Below are positions 1 to 9,626 of a stretch of DNA of 64,000 nt, in pieces. Numbering within the stretch: position 1 is the first letter of the stretch; each line of letters begins with the position of its first letter. The notes under the pieces were generated by a model that was not told the DNA's origin, ran no database searches, and was given only the letters and a program-made list of their open reading frames with translations. Position numbers and translations under genes: made by a program. Origin of the DNA: Haemophilus haemolyticus_L (lineage in GTDB: Bacteria > Pseudomonadota > Gammaproteobacteria > Enterobacterales > Pasteurellaceae); assembly GCF_003490595.1 (NCBI RefSeq), contig NZ_QQGY01000003.1, forward strand, positions 62,001 through 126,000, given 5' to 3'.

Positions 1-109
1 GATATAAGTAAGAATAATTTACTCCGTTTTTTTAGTTGGAAATAAATGAGTTAGCTCTTTTTCTGTAAAGAAAAAGGTAAGGTGATTTTTCCGCATTTTT
101 AAGTGCAAA

Positions 110-138
110 AAAGTGCGGCTAATTTTAACCGCACTTTG
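110..138 (-). terminator. Uptake-sequence-pair terminator after dksA
   Basis: A near-perfect inverted repeat (AAAGTGCGGC facing ACCGCACTTT, one exact uptake sequence at 128-136) lies just past the dksA stop codon. Read on the minus strand the stem is followed by a T-run, as expected for an intrinsic terminator. Facing uptake sequences used as terminators are typical of Haemophilus. Confidence 0.7.
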
Positions 139-158
139 GTATTTTTCAATAGAATGAA

Positions 159-596
159 TTAACCAGCGACTTGTTTTTCGCGGATTTCAGCTAAAGTTTT
201 GCAATCAATGCAAAGATCTGCTGTTGGGCGTGCTTCTAAACGGCGAATGCCAATTTCTTCACCACAACAATCGCAGTAACCAAAATCATCGGTATCAAGT
301 TTTTTCAAGGTAGCTTCAATTTTTTTCATTAGTTTGCGTTCGCGATCACGATTACGCAATTCTAGACTAAATTCCTCTTCCTGAGTTGCTCGGTCTGCGG
401 GATCGGGGAAATTGGTTACTTCATCCTGCATATGTGCAACGGTGCGAGAAGCTTCTTCCACGATTTGCTCGTGCCAAGCATTAAGAATTTTTCTGAAATG
501 AAGAATTTGCTCTTCATTCATATATTCTTCATCTTTTTTCATTTGATAAGGCTTTACGCCTGCTAAATCTAGCAAGCTCAATGATGCTCTTGACAT
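159..596 (-). CDS. dksA: RNA polymerase-binding transcription factor DksA
   Basis: DksA binds the secondary channel of RNA polymerase and, with ppGpp, adjusts rRNA and biosynthetic promoters during starvation. The 145-residue length is usual for the family. A charged coiled-coil region (about residues 35-105) is followed by a C4 zinc finger with the cysteine pairs YCDCC and CIDC near residues 107-132. The start at Met-Ser-Arg is preceded by a GGAG ribosome site about 8 bases upstream. The gene is monocistronic, transcribed away from comEC, and ends at the uptake-sequence terminator 110-138. Confidence 0.96.
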   Translation of the reverse strand: MSRASLSLLDLAGVKPYQMKKDEEYMNEEQILHFRKILNAWHEQIVEEASRTVAHMQDEVTNFPDPADRATQEEEFSLELRNRDRERKLMKKIEATLKKLDTDDFGYCDCCGEEIGIRRLEARPTADLCIDCKTLAEIREKQVAG

Positions 597-759
597 CTCT
601 CACTCCTAATACATACAGAATTTAAGCGCGGACTTCACGACTTCCTGTCTTGTTATTTTAGTTTGTTCCTGATTGCTATTTTAGGAACCCAATTTTTGCG
701 GGCGGTATAAATATCAGAAGTTGTTTGTTTTAGCAAGTAAATTTTCCTGAAAAATTTAT

Positions 760-781
760 TTTTACGATATGGATCGCAAAA
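760..781 (+). promoter_or_regulatory. CRP-S (competence regulon) site upstream of comEC
   Basis: The core TACGA-N6-TCGCA occupies 763-778, centred about 85 bases before the comEC start. It has the C and G substitutions (TGCGA/TCGCA type) that mark the Sxy-dependent CRP-S sites of Haemophilus instead of the ordinary TGTGA/TCACA form. comEC/rec2 is a known member of that regulon. Rec2 expression should therefore require both CRP-cAMP and Sxy. This is seen by eye, and no weight-matrix score was computed. Confidence 0.75.
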
Positions 782-855
782 TCTGAGGCAACCGTTTGCA
801 TATTTAAATAAAACTAGCCTAGGCTTAGAGAGACTGGAATTAATCTTTTATAAAA

Positions 856-3222
856 ATGAAATTAAACTTAATAACTTTAGCTGTCTTGTTAATTGTCGCA
901 GATTTAACGTTGTTATTTCTACCGCAGTCATGGCTACTGCCTTGGCAAGTTGCTCTCGTTATTGCGTTTGCTTTGATTTTTCTTTTTATCTTTATTCGCA
1001 GAAACTTCTTAGTTTTTCTTGCTTTTTTTGTCGTTTTTCTAGGGTATGCACACCATTCGGCGATTAGCTTGTTACAACAAACACAAAGTATTACCGCTCA
1101 AAAGCAAGTGGTGACGTTTGAGATCCAAGAAATTTTACACCAACAGGATTATCAAACTCTTATCGCCACAGCAACATTGGCGGATAACTTACGAGAGCAA
1201 CGAATTTTTTTAAATTGGAAAGCGAAAGAGCTTCCTCAATTATCGGAAATTTGGCAAGCGGAAATTTCCTTACGCCCCCTTTCTGCGCGATTAAATTTTG
1301 GCGGATTTGATCGGCAACAATGGTATTTTTCAAAAGGAATTACTGCTGTTGGAACCGTAAAAAGTGCGGTGAAAATTGCTGATGTTTCATCATTGCGTGC
1401 AGAAAAATTGCAACAAGTGAGAAAGCAAACGGAAGGGTTATCACTACAAGGTTTATTGATCGCGTTAGCTTTTGGCGAACGGGCTTGGTTAGATAAAAAC
1501 ACTTGGTCAATTTACCAACAAAGCAATATCGCGCATCTTATTGCCATTTCTGGCTTACATATTGGGTTGGCTATGGGAATTGGATTTTGCTTGGTGCGTG
1601 TTATGCAAGTATTTTTATCCACCAGTTTTATTCATCCTTATTTTCCTTTAGTTTTTGGTGTTTTATTTGCTTTAATTTATGCGTATTTGGCTGGTTTTAG
1701 TGTGCCCACTTTTCGTGCCATTTCAGCACTTGTTTTCGTTTTCTTCATTCAAATAATAAGGCGACATTATTCGCCCATTCAGCTTTTTACGGTGGTTGTC
1801 GCTTTTTTGATTTTCTGCGATCCATTAATGCCGCTTTCGGTCAGTTTTTGGCTTTCTTGTGGGGCGGTTGGGTGTTTGATCCTCTGGTATAGTTATGTTC
1901 CTTTTTCACTTTTTCAATGGAAAAATCGCCCTTTTCCTCCAAAAGTGCGGTGGATTTTTAGTTTATTTCATTTGCAATTTGGGTTATTGCTCTTTTTTAC
2001 ACCTTTGCAACTTTTTCTATTTAATGGCTTATCGCTGAGTGGATTTTTAGCCAATCTTATCGCCGTTCCACTTTATAGCTTTTTGCTTGTTCCTTTGATT
2101 TTATTTGCTGTTTTTACCAACGGTGCGTTTTTTTCTTGGCAATTTGCAAACAAGCTGGCTGAAGTGATTACTGGGTTAATTTCTGTTTTTCAAGGAAATT
2201 GGCTCACGGTTTCATTTAATTTAGCATTGGTTTTAACCGTACTTTGTGGCGGAATTTTTATGTTAATTATTTGGAGTATTTACCGAGAATCCGAGATTTC
2301 ATCATCAACCAGGCAAGTAAAACGAGCAAGATTTTTTACATTAAATCTTAGTAAACCTTTGCTAGAAGATGATCGAATCAACGTTTTACGATGTTCTTTT
2401 GGCATTATGTCGCTTTGTTTTATGATTTTGTTATTTAAACAATTGAACAAGCCAACTTGGCAGGTAGATACTTTAGATGTGGGGCAGGGCTTGGCAACGT
2501 TGATTGTGAAAAATGGTAAAGGGATTCTCTATGATACAGGCCCTGCATGGCAAGGAGGGAATATGGCTGAATTAGAAATTTTGCCTTATTTGCAAAGAGA
2601 AGGGATTACTTTGGAAAAGTTGATTTTGAGCCACGATGATAACGATCATGCAGGTGGTGCTTCGACAATCTTAAAGATGTATCCCAATGTGGAATTTATT
2701 ACCCCTTCACGAAAAAACTATGGGGAAAATCACCGCACTTTTTGTACTGCTGGACGTCATTGGGATTGGCAAGGGCTACATTTTCAAATACTTTCGCCGC
2801 ATTCTATTGTGGAGCGAGCAGATAATGCCCATTCTTGTGTGATTTTAGTCGATGATGGAAAGCATCGAGTTTTGCTGACGGGCGACGCTGAAGCAAAAAA
2901 TGAGCAAATTTTTGCCCGTACTTTAGGTAAAATTGATGTGTTGCAAGTGGGGCATCACGGAAGTAAAACATCTACAAGTGAATACTTGCTTTCTCAGGTT
3001 AGACCAGATGTAGCGATTATTTCTAGTGGGCGTTGGAATCCGTGGAAATTCCCTCATTATTCGGTTATGGAAAGGCTACATCGCTATAAAAGTGCGGTAG
3101 AAAATACCGCTGTTTCGGGGCAAGTGCGGGTAAATTTTTTTCAAGATCGATTAGAAATCCAGCAAGCTCGCACAGAATTTTCCCCTTGGTATGCGCGTGT
3201 AATTGGATTATCAAAGGAATAA
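856..3222 (+). CDS. comEC: DNA internalization channel ComEC/Rec2
   Basis: This is the inner-membrane channel that moves single-stranded DNA from periplasm to cytoplasm during natural transformation (Rec2 in Haemophilus). The 788 residues show N-terminal hydrophobic segments and a DUF4131-like region, a central multi-spanning Competence domain (about 195-480), and a C-terminal metallo-beta-lactamase-like domain. The latter begins at DVGQGLATLI and carries the metal motif SHDDNDHAGG near residue 593 and a later GHHGSKTS. Uptake sequences lie inside the gene at 1362, 1943, 2732 and 3090. A CRP-S site precedes it, and msbA follows after 40 bases. Confidence 0.94.
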   Translation: MKLNLITLAVLLIVADLTLLFLPQSWLLPWQVALVIAFALIFLFIFIRRNFLVFLAFFVVFLGYAHHSAISLLQQTQSITAQKQVVTFEIQEILHQQDYQTLIATATLADNLREQRIFLNWKAKELPQLSEIWQAEISLRPLSARLNFGGFDRQQWYFSKGITAVGTVKSAVKIADVSSLRAEKLQQVRKQTEGLSLQGLLIALAFGERAWLDKNTWSIYQQSNIAHLIAISGLHIGLAMGIGFCLVRVMQVFLSTSFIHPYFPLVFGVLFALIYAYLAGFSVPTFRAISALVFVFFIQIIRRHYSPIQLFTVVVAFLIFCDPLMPLSVSFWLSCGAVGCLILWYSYVPFSLFQWKNRPFPPKVRWIFSLFHLQFGLLLFFTPLQLFLFNGLSLSGFLANLIAVPLYSFLLVPLILFAVFTNGAFFSWQFANKLAEVITGLISVFQGNWLTVSFNLALVLTVLCGGIFMLIIWSIYRESEISSSTRQVKRARFFTLNLSKPLLEDDRINVLRCSFGIMSLCFMILLFKQLNKPTWQVDTLDVGQGLATLIVKNGKGILYDTGPAWQGGNMAELEILPYLQREGITLEKLILSHDDNDHAGGASTILKMYPNVEFITPSRKNYGENHRTFCTAGRHWDWQGLHFQILSPHSIVERADNAHSCVILVDDGKHRVLLTGDAEAKNEQIFARTLGKIDVLQVGHHGSKTSTSEYLLSQVRPDVAIISSGRWNPWKFPHYSVMERLHRYKSAVENTAVSGQVRVNFFQDRLEIQQARTEFSPWYARVIGLSKE

Positions 3223-3262
3223 AAGGTACAATGCGCGCAATTTTTACCATTAGATAGCGATT

Positions 3263-5026
3263 ATGCAAGAGCAAAAATTACAAGAAAATGATTTTTCAAC
3301 TTTACAAACGTTTAAGCGTTTATGGCCAACAATTAAACCTTTTAAAGCGGGGCTTGTTGTTTCGGGCATAGCATTAGTTTTGAATGCGTTGGCTGATTCA
3401 GGTTTGATTTACTTGTTAAAACCTTTGTTGGACGATGGTTTTGGCAAGGCAAACCATTCATTTTTGAAAATTATGGCTTTTGTCGTCGTTGGAATGATTT
3501 TTTTGCGTGGGGTCTCTAACTTTATTTCTAATTATTGTTTAGCATGGGTATCAGGCAAAGTTGTCATGACAATGCGTCGTCGTTTGTTTAAACATTTGAT
3601 GTTTATGCCAGTGAGTTTCTTTGACAGAAATTCAACAGGTAAATTACTTTCTCGTATTACTTATGATTCGGAGATGATTGCAAGTTCTTCTTCAGGATCT
3701 TTGATTACTATTGTGCGAGAAGGGGCATATATTATTTCACTATTGGCAGTAATGTTTTACACAAGCTGGGAATTAACCCTTGTTTTATTTGTTATCGGGC
3801 CAATTATTGCGGTATTGATCACTATCGTTTCAAAAATTTTCCGTAAATTGAGTAAGAATTTACAAGATTCAATGGGGGAATTAACCTCTGCAACGGAACA
3901 AATGCTAAAAGGGCATAAAGTGGTGCTTTCTTTTGGTGGGCAATTAGTGGAAGAAGAACGTTTCGATAAAGTGAGTAACGATATGCGTCGTAAAGGTATG
4001 AAAATGGTCACTGCAGATTCCATTTCCGACCCTGTTGTGCAGATTATCGCTTCTCTTGCTTTGGCTGCAGTATTGTTTTTAGCGACGACTCCGTTGATTG
4101 CAGAAGATAACTTAAGTGCGGGTTCTTTTACGGTGGTTTTCTCATCTATGTTGGCGATGATGCGTCCATTAAAATCTTTAACGAACGTAAACTCTCAATT
4201 CCAACGTGGAATGGCAGCATGTCAAACTTTATTTGCCATTTTAGATTTGGAGCCAGAAAAAGATAACGGCACTTATCAAGCTGAACCCGCGAAAGGGGCG
4301 TTGGAATTTAAAAATGTGAGTTTTGCATATCCAGGAAAAGAGGAACTTGCATTAAATAATATTTCTTTCAGCGTGCCAGCAGGAAAAACCGTAGCCCTAG
4401 TGGGGCGTTCTGGATCGGGTAAATCAACCATCGCTAATTTAGTGACGCGCTTTTACGATATTGAGCAAGGCGAAATTTTACTGGATGGCGTAAATATCCA
4501 AGATTATCGTTTATCTAATTTACGTGAAAACTGCGCTGTGGTTTCTCAACAAGTACATTTATTTAACGATACCATTGCGAATAATATTGCTTATGCAGCA
4601 CAAGATAAGTATTCTCGCGAAGAAATTATTGCTGCAGCAAAAGCGGCTTATGCTTTAGAGTTTATCGAAAAATTACCACAAGGTTTTGATACGGTCATTG
4701 GTGAAAACGGTGCGAGCTTATCCGGTGGGCAACGTCAACGTTTAGCGATTGCTCGTGCTTTATTGCGTAATTCTCCAGTATTAATTTTAGATGAAGCCAC
4801 ATCTGCACTAGATACGGAATCAGAACGAGCAATTCAATCTGCATTAGATGAATTGAAGAAAGATCGCACTGTTATCGTAATCGCCCATCGTTTATCAACC
4901 ATTGAAAATGCGGATGAAATTCTTGTGATTGATCACGGAGAAATTCGTGAGCGCGGTAACCATAAGGCATTGCTTGAACAAAATGGCGCCTATAAACAAT
5001 TACACAGTATGCAGTTTAGTGGCTAA
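3263..5026 (+). CDS. msbA: Lipid A export ABC transporter MsbA
   Basis: MsbA is a homodimeric inner-membrane flippase that moves lipid A-core from the inner to the outer leaflet. The 587 residues comprise a six-helix transmembrane domain (about 25-320) and a nucleotide-binding domain. That domain has the Walker A motif GRSGSGKST, the signature LSGGQRQR and the Walker B motif ILDEATSALD, followed by the switch histidine in IAHRLS. lpxK follows after a hairpin at 5043-5066, the same msbA-lpxK pairing seen in other gammaproteobacteria. The ribosome site before the chosen ATG is weak. Confidence 0.96.
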   Translation: MQEQKLQENDFSTLQTFKRLWPTIKPFKAGLVVSGIALVLNALADSGLIYLLKPLLDDGFGKANHSFLKIMAFVVVGMIFLRGVSNFISNYCLAWVSGKVVMTMRRRLFKHLMFMPVSFFDRNSTGKLLSRITYDSEMIASSSSGSLITIVREGAYIISLLAVMFYTSWELTLVLFVIGPIIAVLITIVSKIFRKLSKNLQDSMGELTSATEQMLKGHKVVLSFGGQLVEEERFDKVSNDMRRKGMKMVTADSISDPVVQIIASLALAAVLFLATTPLIAEDNLSAGSFTVVFSSMLAMMRPLKSLTNVNSQFQRGMAACQTLFAILDLEPEKDNGTYQAEPAKGALEFKNVSFAYPGKEELALNNISFSVPAGKTVALVGRSGSGKSTIANLVTRFYDIEQGEILLDGVNIQDYRLSNLRENCAVVSQQVHLFNDTIANNIAYAAQDKYSREEIIAAAKAAYALEFIEKLPQGFDTVIGENGASLSGGQRQRLAIARALLRNSPVLILDEATSALDTESERAIQSALDELKKDRTVIVIAHRLSTIENADEILVIDHGEIRERGNHKALLEQNGAYKQLHSMQFSG

Positions 5027-5042
5027 TTTATTGATTATCGAA

Positions 5043-5071
5043 AACGCGAGTTGAAAAACTCGCGTTATTTT
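5043..5071 (+). terminator. Hairpin terminator between msbA and lpxK
   Basis: AACGCGAGTT and AACTCGCGTT form a perfect 10-base stem around a GAAA loop, followed by a T-rich tail. It lies 16 bases past the msbA stop and 28 bases before lpxK, so it may only partly terminate and could set the msbA to lpxK expression ratio. Confidence 0.75.
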
Positions 5072-5098
5072 ATCCGCACTTATTAGAAAGGATTTTCT

Positions 5099-6097
5099 AT
5101 GCCCTTCTGGTATTCCAACTCCAAACTTATTTGGCTCTTATCGCCTTTTTCTTTATTGTTTTGGTTGATTAGCCAAATTCGTCGCGCCTTATTCTCTTTG
5201 GGGCTCAAGTCTTCTTATCGCGCACCAAAACCAGTGATAGTTGTGGGAAATTTGTCTGTTGGTGGAAATGGCAAAACGCCTGTGGTTGTTTGGCTTGTGG
5301 AAGAATTAAAAAAACGAGGTTTACGCGTAGGTGTGATTTCTCGTGGTTACGGAAGCAAATCTAAAACTTATCCGTTATTCGTCACTGAAAATACGCATCC
5401 GATTGAAGGTGGTGATGAGCCTGTATTGATCGCTAAACGCACCAATACGCCAGTTGTGATTTCTCCGAATCGCCAGGAAGCGATTGAATTACTCTTAAAC
5501 CAAGCAGAGTGCGATATTATTATTTCTGATGATGGTTTACAGCATTATAAATTACAGCGTGATTTAGAAATTGTCGTAATGGATGCTGAGCGCGCGTTGG
5601 GAAATGGTTTTGTATTGCCAGCAGGCCCATTGCGTGAATTACCAAGTCGATTAAAATCCGTAGATTTTGTAATCACTAATGGTGGAAAAAATCAGTATTC
5701 AGATGCGGTTATGCGTCTTGTGCCTCATTTCTCGATTAATTTAAAAACCAATGAAAAACGCCAATTAAATGAATTTAAATCAGGTGTTGCTATCGCAGGG
5801 ATTGGCAATCCACAGCGTTTTTTCACTATGTTAGAAAACTTAGGGATTCAATTACAGCAAACTCAAGCATTTCAAGATCATCAACATTTTGAAGCCTCTC
5901 AATTAGAAAAACTTGCTGAAAATCAACCGCTCTTTATGACGGAAAAAGATGCCGTAAAATGCCAATCTTTTGCCAAAGATAATTGGTGGTATGTCCCTGT
6001 GGATGCGGAGATTATTGAGGCTGAAAAACAACGTGAAAATTTACCGCTCTTTTGGATCAAAATAGACAAACTTGTGGCGCAATATAGAAATAGCTAA
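5099..6097 (+). CDS. lpxK: Tetraacyldisaccharide 4'-kinase LpxK
   Basis: LpxK phosphorylates the 4' position of the lipid A disaccharide precursor at the inner membrane, giving lipid IVA. The 332 residues fit the family. There is an N-terminal hydrophobic anchor (about 8-30), then a P-loop variant in GNLSVGGNGKTP near residue 52 and the family motif DDGLQHY. The AAAGGA ribosome site supports the ATG at 5099. Its pairing with msbA and kdsB groups three lipopolysaccharide steps in one run of genes. Confidence 0.95.
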   Translation: MPFWYSNSKLIWLLSPFSLLFWLISQIRRALFSLGLKSSYRAPKPVIVVGNLSVGGNGKTPVVVWLVEELKKRGLRVGVISRGYGSKSKTYPLFVTENTHPIEGGDEPVLIAKRTNTPVVISPNRQEAIELLLNQAECDIIISDDGLQHYKLQRDLEIVVMDAERALGNGFVLPAGPLRELPSRLKSVDFVITNGGKNQYSDAVMRLVPHFSINLKTNEKRQLNEFKSGVAIAGIGNPQRFFTMLENLGIQLQQTQAFQDHQHFEASQLEKLAENQPLFMTEKDAVKCQSFAKDNWWYVPVDAEIIEAEKQRENLPLFWIKIDKLVAQYRNS

Positions 6098-6167
6098 AAG
6101 GATTAATCCCCAGTTGTTTTGATTGCTTGCCGATAAAGCTGAAATATTAAAGAATAAGGAATAAATT

Positions 6168-6932
6168 ATGTCATTTACCGTGATTATCCCCGCTCGTTTT
6201 GCATCAAGTCGTTTGCCTGGAAAGCCTCTTGCTGATATTGCTGGTAAGCCAATGATTCAACATGTATTTGAGAAAGCACTGCAGTCTGGGGCAAGCCGAG
6301 TGATTATTGCCACCGATAATGAAAATGTTGCTGATGTTGCCAAAAGTTTTGGCGCGGAAGTGTGCATGACTTCGGTTAATCATAATTCTGGTACAGAACG
6401 TTTAGCGGAAGTTGTAGAAAAATTAGCGATTCCTGACAATGAAATCATTGTCAATATTCAAGGCGATGAGCCTTTGATTCCACCCGTTATCGTGCGACAA
6501 GTGGCAGATAATTTAGCAAAATTTAATGTCAATATGGCAAGTCTTGCGGTAAAAATTCATGATGCTGAGGAATTATTCAATCCAAATGCAGTGAAAGTAT
6601 TAACAGATAAAGATGGCTATGTGCTGTATTTTTCCCGTTCGGTTATTCCTTATGATCGTGATCAGTTTATGAATTTACAGGATGTTCAGAAAGTACAGCT
6701 TGCGGACGCTTACTTACGTCATATTGGCATTTACGCATATCGTGCGGGTTTCATAAAACAATATGTGCAATGGGCACCGACTCAACTTGAAAATCTAGAA
6801 AAACTTGAGCAGCTTCGCGTGTTATATAACGGCGAACGTATTCACGTAGAACTTGCGAAAGAAGTGCCTGCAGTGGGGGTGGATACCGTTGAAGATTTGG
6901 AAAAAGTGCGGTCAATTTTAGCGGCGAATTAA
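6168..6932 (+). CDS. kdsB: CMP-KDO synthetase
   Basis: KdsB transfers CMP from CTP to 3-deoxy-D-manno-octulosonate, activating it for the lipopolysaccharide inner core. The 254 residues begin with the nucleotide-binding signature IPARFASSRLPGKPL of cytidylyltransferases and contain the conserved NIQGDEPLI (about residues 94-102). An uptake sequence at 6904-6912 sits near the 3' end. The stop codon is one base before the uvrC start, so the two genes are translated as neighbours on one message. Confidence 0.96.
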   Translation: MSFTVIIPARFASSRLPGKPLADIAGKPMIQHVFEKALQSGASRVIIATDNENVADVAKSFGAEVCMTSVNHNSGTERLAEVVEKLAIPDNEIIVNIQGDEPLIPPVIVRQVADNLAKFNVNMASLAVKIHDAEELFNPNAVKVLTDKDGYVLYFSRSVIPYDRDQFMNLQDVQKVQLADAYLRHIGIYAYRAGFIKQYVQWAPTQLENLEKLEQLRVLYNGERIHVELAKEVPAVGVDTVEDLEKVRSILAAN

Positions 6933-6933
6933 A

Positions 6934-8763
6934 ATGTTTGATGCTAAAAAGTTCTTAGCGGATGTCTCTCACGAACCTGGTGTTTATCGTATGTATGACG
7001 ATAAGGATCAGGTTATTTATGTTGGGAAAGCAAAGGATCTAAAAAAACGTCTTTCAAGCTATTTTCGTAAAAATCTGAGCAGTAAAAAAACAGAGGCCTT
7101 GGTGGCGTCAATTCATCATATTGACACCACGCTAACTTCATCTGAAACGGAAGCTTTACTGCTAGAGCATAATTTTATCAAGCTTTATCAGCCTCGCTAT
7201 AACGTATTATTGCGTGATGATAAGTCCTATCCATTTATTTTATTAACCAAAGAACGTCATCCAAGAATCACGTCCTATCGTGGGTCTAAAAAATTTGCCG
7301 GTGAATATTTCGGACCTTATCCTCACGCAGGAGCCGTGCGTGAAACGTTATCACTTTTGCAAAAACTTTTTCCTGTTCGCCAATGTGAAAATTCCGTTTA
7401 TTCCAACCGCTCTCGTCCTTGTTTGCAATATCAAATTGGGCGTTGTTCTGCGCCTTGTGTACAGGGATATGTTTCCGATGAAGAATATAATCAGCAAGTT
7501 GAATTAGCCCGTTTATTTTTACAAGGCAAAGATCAACAGGTGTTAGATTATTTAATTGGTAAAATGGAGCAGGCAAGCAGAAATTTAGATTTTGAACAGG
7601 CGGCGCGTTATCGTGATCAGATTCAGGCGGTACGTTCGGTTATTGAAAAACAATTTGTATCCAATGAGCGTTTAGATGATATGGATATTATGTCCATCGC
7701 TTACCAACATGGTTTAGCCTGTGTACAAGTGATGTTTATTCGTCAAGGAAAAGTGCTCGGCAATCGTAGTTATTTCCCAAAAGTACCTGCCAATACGGAT
7801 TTATCTGAGCTTACAGAAACTTTTGTGGGGCAATTTTATTTACAAGGTCATCAAGGACGAAGTATCCCGAATAGTATTATTGTCGATCGTCAATTAGCTG
7901 AAAAATCAGAGCTTGAGCAACTTCTTACTGATCAAGCGGGCAGAAAAGTGACGATTCAAGAAAGTGTAAAAGGCGATAAGAGTAAATATTTACAGCTCGC
8001 ACAGGTTAATGCTAAAGCGGCTTTAAATGTACAACTTAAACAATCTTCACGAATGTCAGAGCGTTATCAAGCGTTGTGTGAGTTGTTAAATCTTCCTGAA
8101 ATTAAGCGTATGGAATGTTTCGATATAAGCCACACGATGGGCAATCAAACGGTAGCATCTTGTGTTGTCTTTAATCAAGAAGGTCCAATGAAATCTGATT
8201 ATCGTCGTTTTAATATTGAAGGGATTACTGGCGGGGATGATTATGCTGCGATGGAACAAGCGTTGCAGAAACGTTATGAGCGTGATTTAGAAGAAGATAA
8301 AATTCCCGATATTATTTTTATTGATGGTGGAAAAGGGCAATTAAATCGTGCATTGAATGTATTCCAACATCTTCAAGTAAAATGGGATAAAAATAGACCG
8401 CACTTAATTGGCGTGGCAAAAGGTGTGGATCGTCGAGCAGGGCAGGAAGTACTGATTATCAGCAAACAAGACCGCCAAATTCATTTACCTGATGATAGTT
8501 TGGCATTGCATTTGATTCAACATATCCGCGATGAAAGCCATAACCACGCCATAAGCGGACACCGTAAAAAACGTCAAAAAGCCTTTACACAAAGTGGTTT
8601 AGAAACTATTGAAGGGGTCGGTGCTAAACGTCGTCAAGCTTTACTTAAATATCTTGGTGGTTTACAAGGTGTGAAAAAGGCGACCTTAGATGAAATAGCC
8701 TCTGTACCGGGCATTTCCCCTAAACTTGCTGAAAGGATTTTTGAAACGCTTAAAAACGACTAA
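6934..8763 (+). CDS. uvrC: Excinuclease ABC subunit C
   Basis: UvrC makes both incisions around bulky DNA lesions after UvrA/UvrB loading. The 609 residues carry an N-terminal GIY-YIG nuclease domain (GVYRMYDDKDQVIYVGKAKD, about 16-35), a cysteine cluster around residues 150-175, a UvrB-interacting UVR motif (about 203-238), an RNase H-like endonuclease domain with FDISHTMG and FIDGGKGQL, and C-terminal helix-hairpin-helix repeats. It abuts kdsB. An uptake sequence is at 8397-8405. Confidence 0.97.
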   Translation: MFDAKKFLADVSHEPGVYRMYDDKDQVIYVGKAKDLKKRLSSYFRKNLSSKKTEALVASIHHIDTTLTSSETEALLLEHNFIKLYQPRYNVLLRDDKSYPFILLTKERHPRITSYRGSKKFAGEYFGPYPHAGAVRETLSLLQKLFPVRQCENSVYSNRSRPCLQYQIGRCSAPCVQGYVSDEEYNQQVELARLFLQGKDQQVLDYLIGKMEQASRNLDFEQAARYRDQIQAVRSVIEKQFVSNERLDDMDIMSIAYQHGLACVQVMFIRQGKVLGNRSYFPKVPANTDLSELTETFVGQFYLQGHQGRSIPNSIIVDRQLAEKSELEQLLTDQAGRKVTIQESVKGDKSKYLQLAQVNAKAALNVQLKQSSRMSERYQALCELLNLPEIKRMECFDISHTMGNQTVASCVVFNQEGPMKSDYRRFNIEGITGGDDYAAMEQALQKRYERDLEEDKIPDIIFIDGGKGQLNRALNVFQHLQVKWDKNRPHLIGVAKGVDRRAGQEVLIISKQDRQIHLPDDSLALHLIQHIRDESHNHAISGHRKKRQKAFTQSGLETIEGVGAKRRQALLKYLGGLQGVKKATLDEIASVPGISPKLAERIFETLKND

Positions 8764-8860
8764 TCAATCATTTCTCAAATATAAATAACGATTGCTTTTC
8801 ATTATAAAGCCATTATGATCCGCACTTTCGGATTTATTTAACTCTATTATAGGAAAAATT

Positions 8861-9574
8861 ATGTTTGAATGGATTACTGATCCAGAAGCGTGGATATCAC
8901 TTGCGACACTTGCTGCTTTGGAGATCGTTTTAGGGGTCGATAATATTATTTTTATTAGTATCCTAGTAGGGCGTTTACCTGAAAGCCAACGCCAATCTGG
9001 TCGTATTCTCGGGCTTGCTTTGGCAATGCTGACAAGAATTTTACTTTTAATGTCACTGGCGTGGATGATGAAGCTTACTGCACCGTTATTTACTGTGTTT
9101 AATCAAGAAATTTCTGGGCGTGATTTGATTTTATTAATCGGTGGTTTATTCCTGATTGTAAAAAGTTCAGGCGAAATTAAAGAAGCAATCAATCATCAAG
9201 ACCATCATGAATCGGAAAGAAAAAATAAAGTGAGTTATCTTGGCGTATTAATTCAAATTGCAGTGCTAGATATTGTATTTTCTTTAGATTCCGTGATTAC
9301 AGCAGTAGGTATGGCAAGCCACCTTCCTGTGATGATTTTGGCGATTATTATTGCCGTTGGCGTGATGATGTTTGCGGCAAAACCAATCGGTGATTTTGTA
9401 GATACGCATCCAACGTTGAAAATTCTGGCTTTAGCTTTCTTGGTTTTAGTGGGAATTAGTTTAATTGCAGAAAGTTTAGATATTCACATCCCGAAAGGTT
9501 ACATCTATTTTGCAATGGGATTCTCTGTTGTGGTCGAAATGATCAATATTCGAATGAGAAGATTGATGAAATAA
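8861..9574 (+). CDS. TerC-family integral membrane protein (YgdQ/YoaE type)
   Basis: This is a 237-residue polytopic membrane protein of the TerC family. About seven hydrophobic segments are visible, with the family acid-rich motifs EIVLGVDNIIFIS near the N-terminus and VFSLDSVITAVG in the second half. TerC relatives are linked to metal ion (often manganese) export and tellurite resistance. The actual substrate here is not known. The gene stands alone and ends at the uptake-sequence terminator 9579-9623, which it shares with the convergent uxuA. Confidence 0.85.
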   Translation: MFEWITDPEAWISLATLAALEIVLGVDNIIFISILVGRLPESQRQSGRILGLALAMLTRILLLMSLAWMMKLTAPLFTVFNQEISGRDLILLIGGLFLIVKSSGEIKEAINHQDHHESERKNKVSYLGVLIQIAVLDIVFSLDSVITAVGMASHLPVMILAIIIAVGVMMFAAKPIGDFVDTHPTLKILALAFLVLVGISLIAESLDIHIPKGYIYFAMGFSVVVEMINIRMRRLMK

Positions 9575-9578
9575 ATTA

Positions 9579-9623
9579 GAAGTGCGGTCGATAAAAATAA
9601 TGTTTTTTATGACCGCACTTTTT
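9579..9623. terminator. Bidirectional uptake-sequence-pair terminator
   Basis: Exact uptake sequences at 9580-9588 (forward) and 9612-9620 (reverse) form a stem of about 11 bases (AAGTGCGGTC / GACCGCACTT) with a long loop. T-runs lie on both outer sides. It separates the convergent terC-like gene and the uronate operon ending in uxuA. Confidence 0.8.
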
Positions 9624-9626
9624 CTT

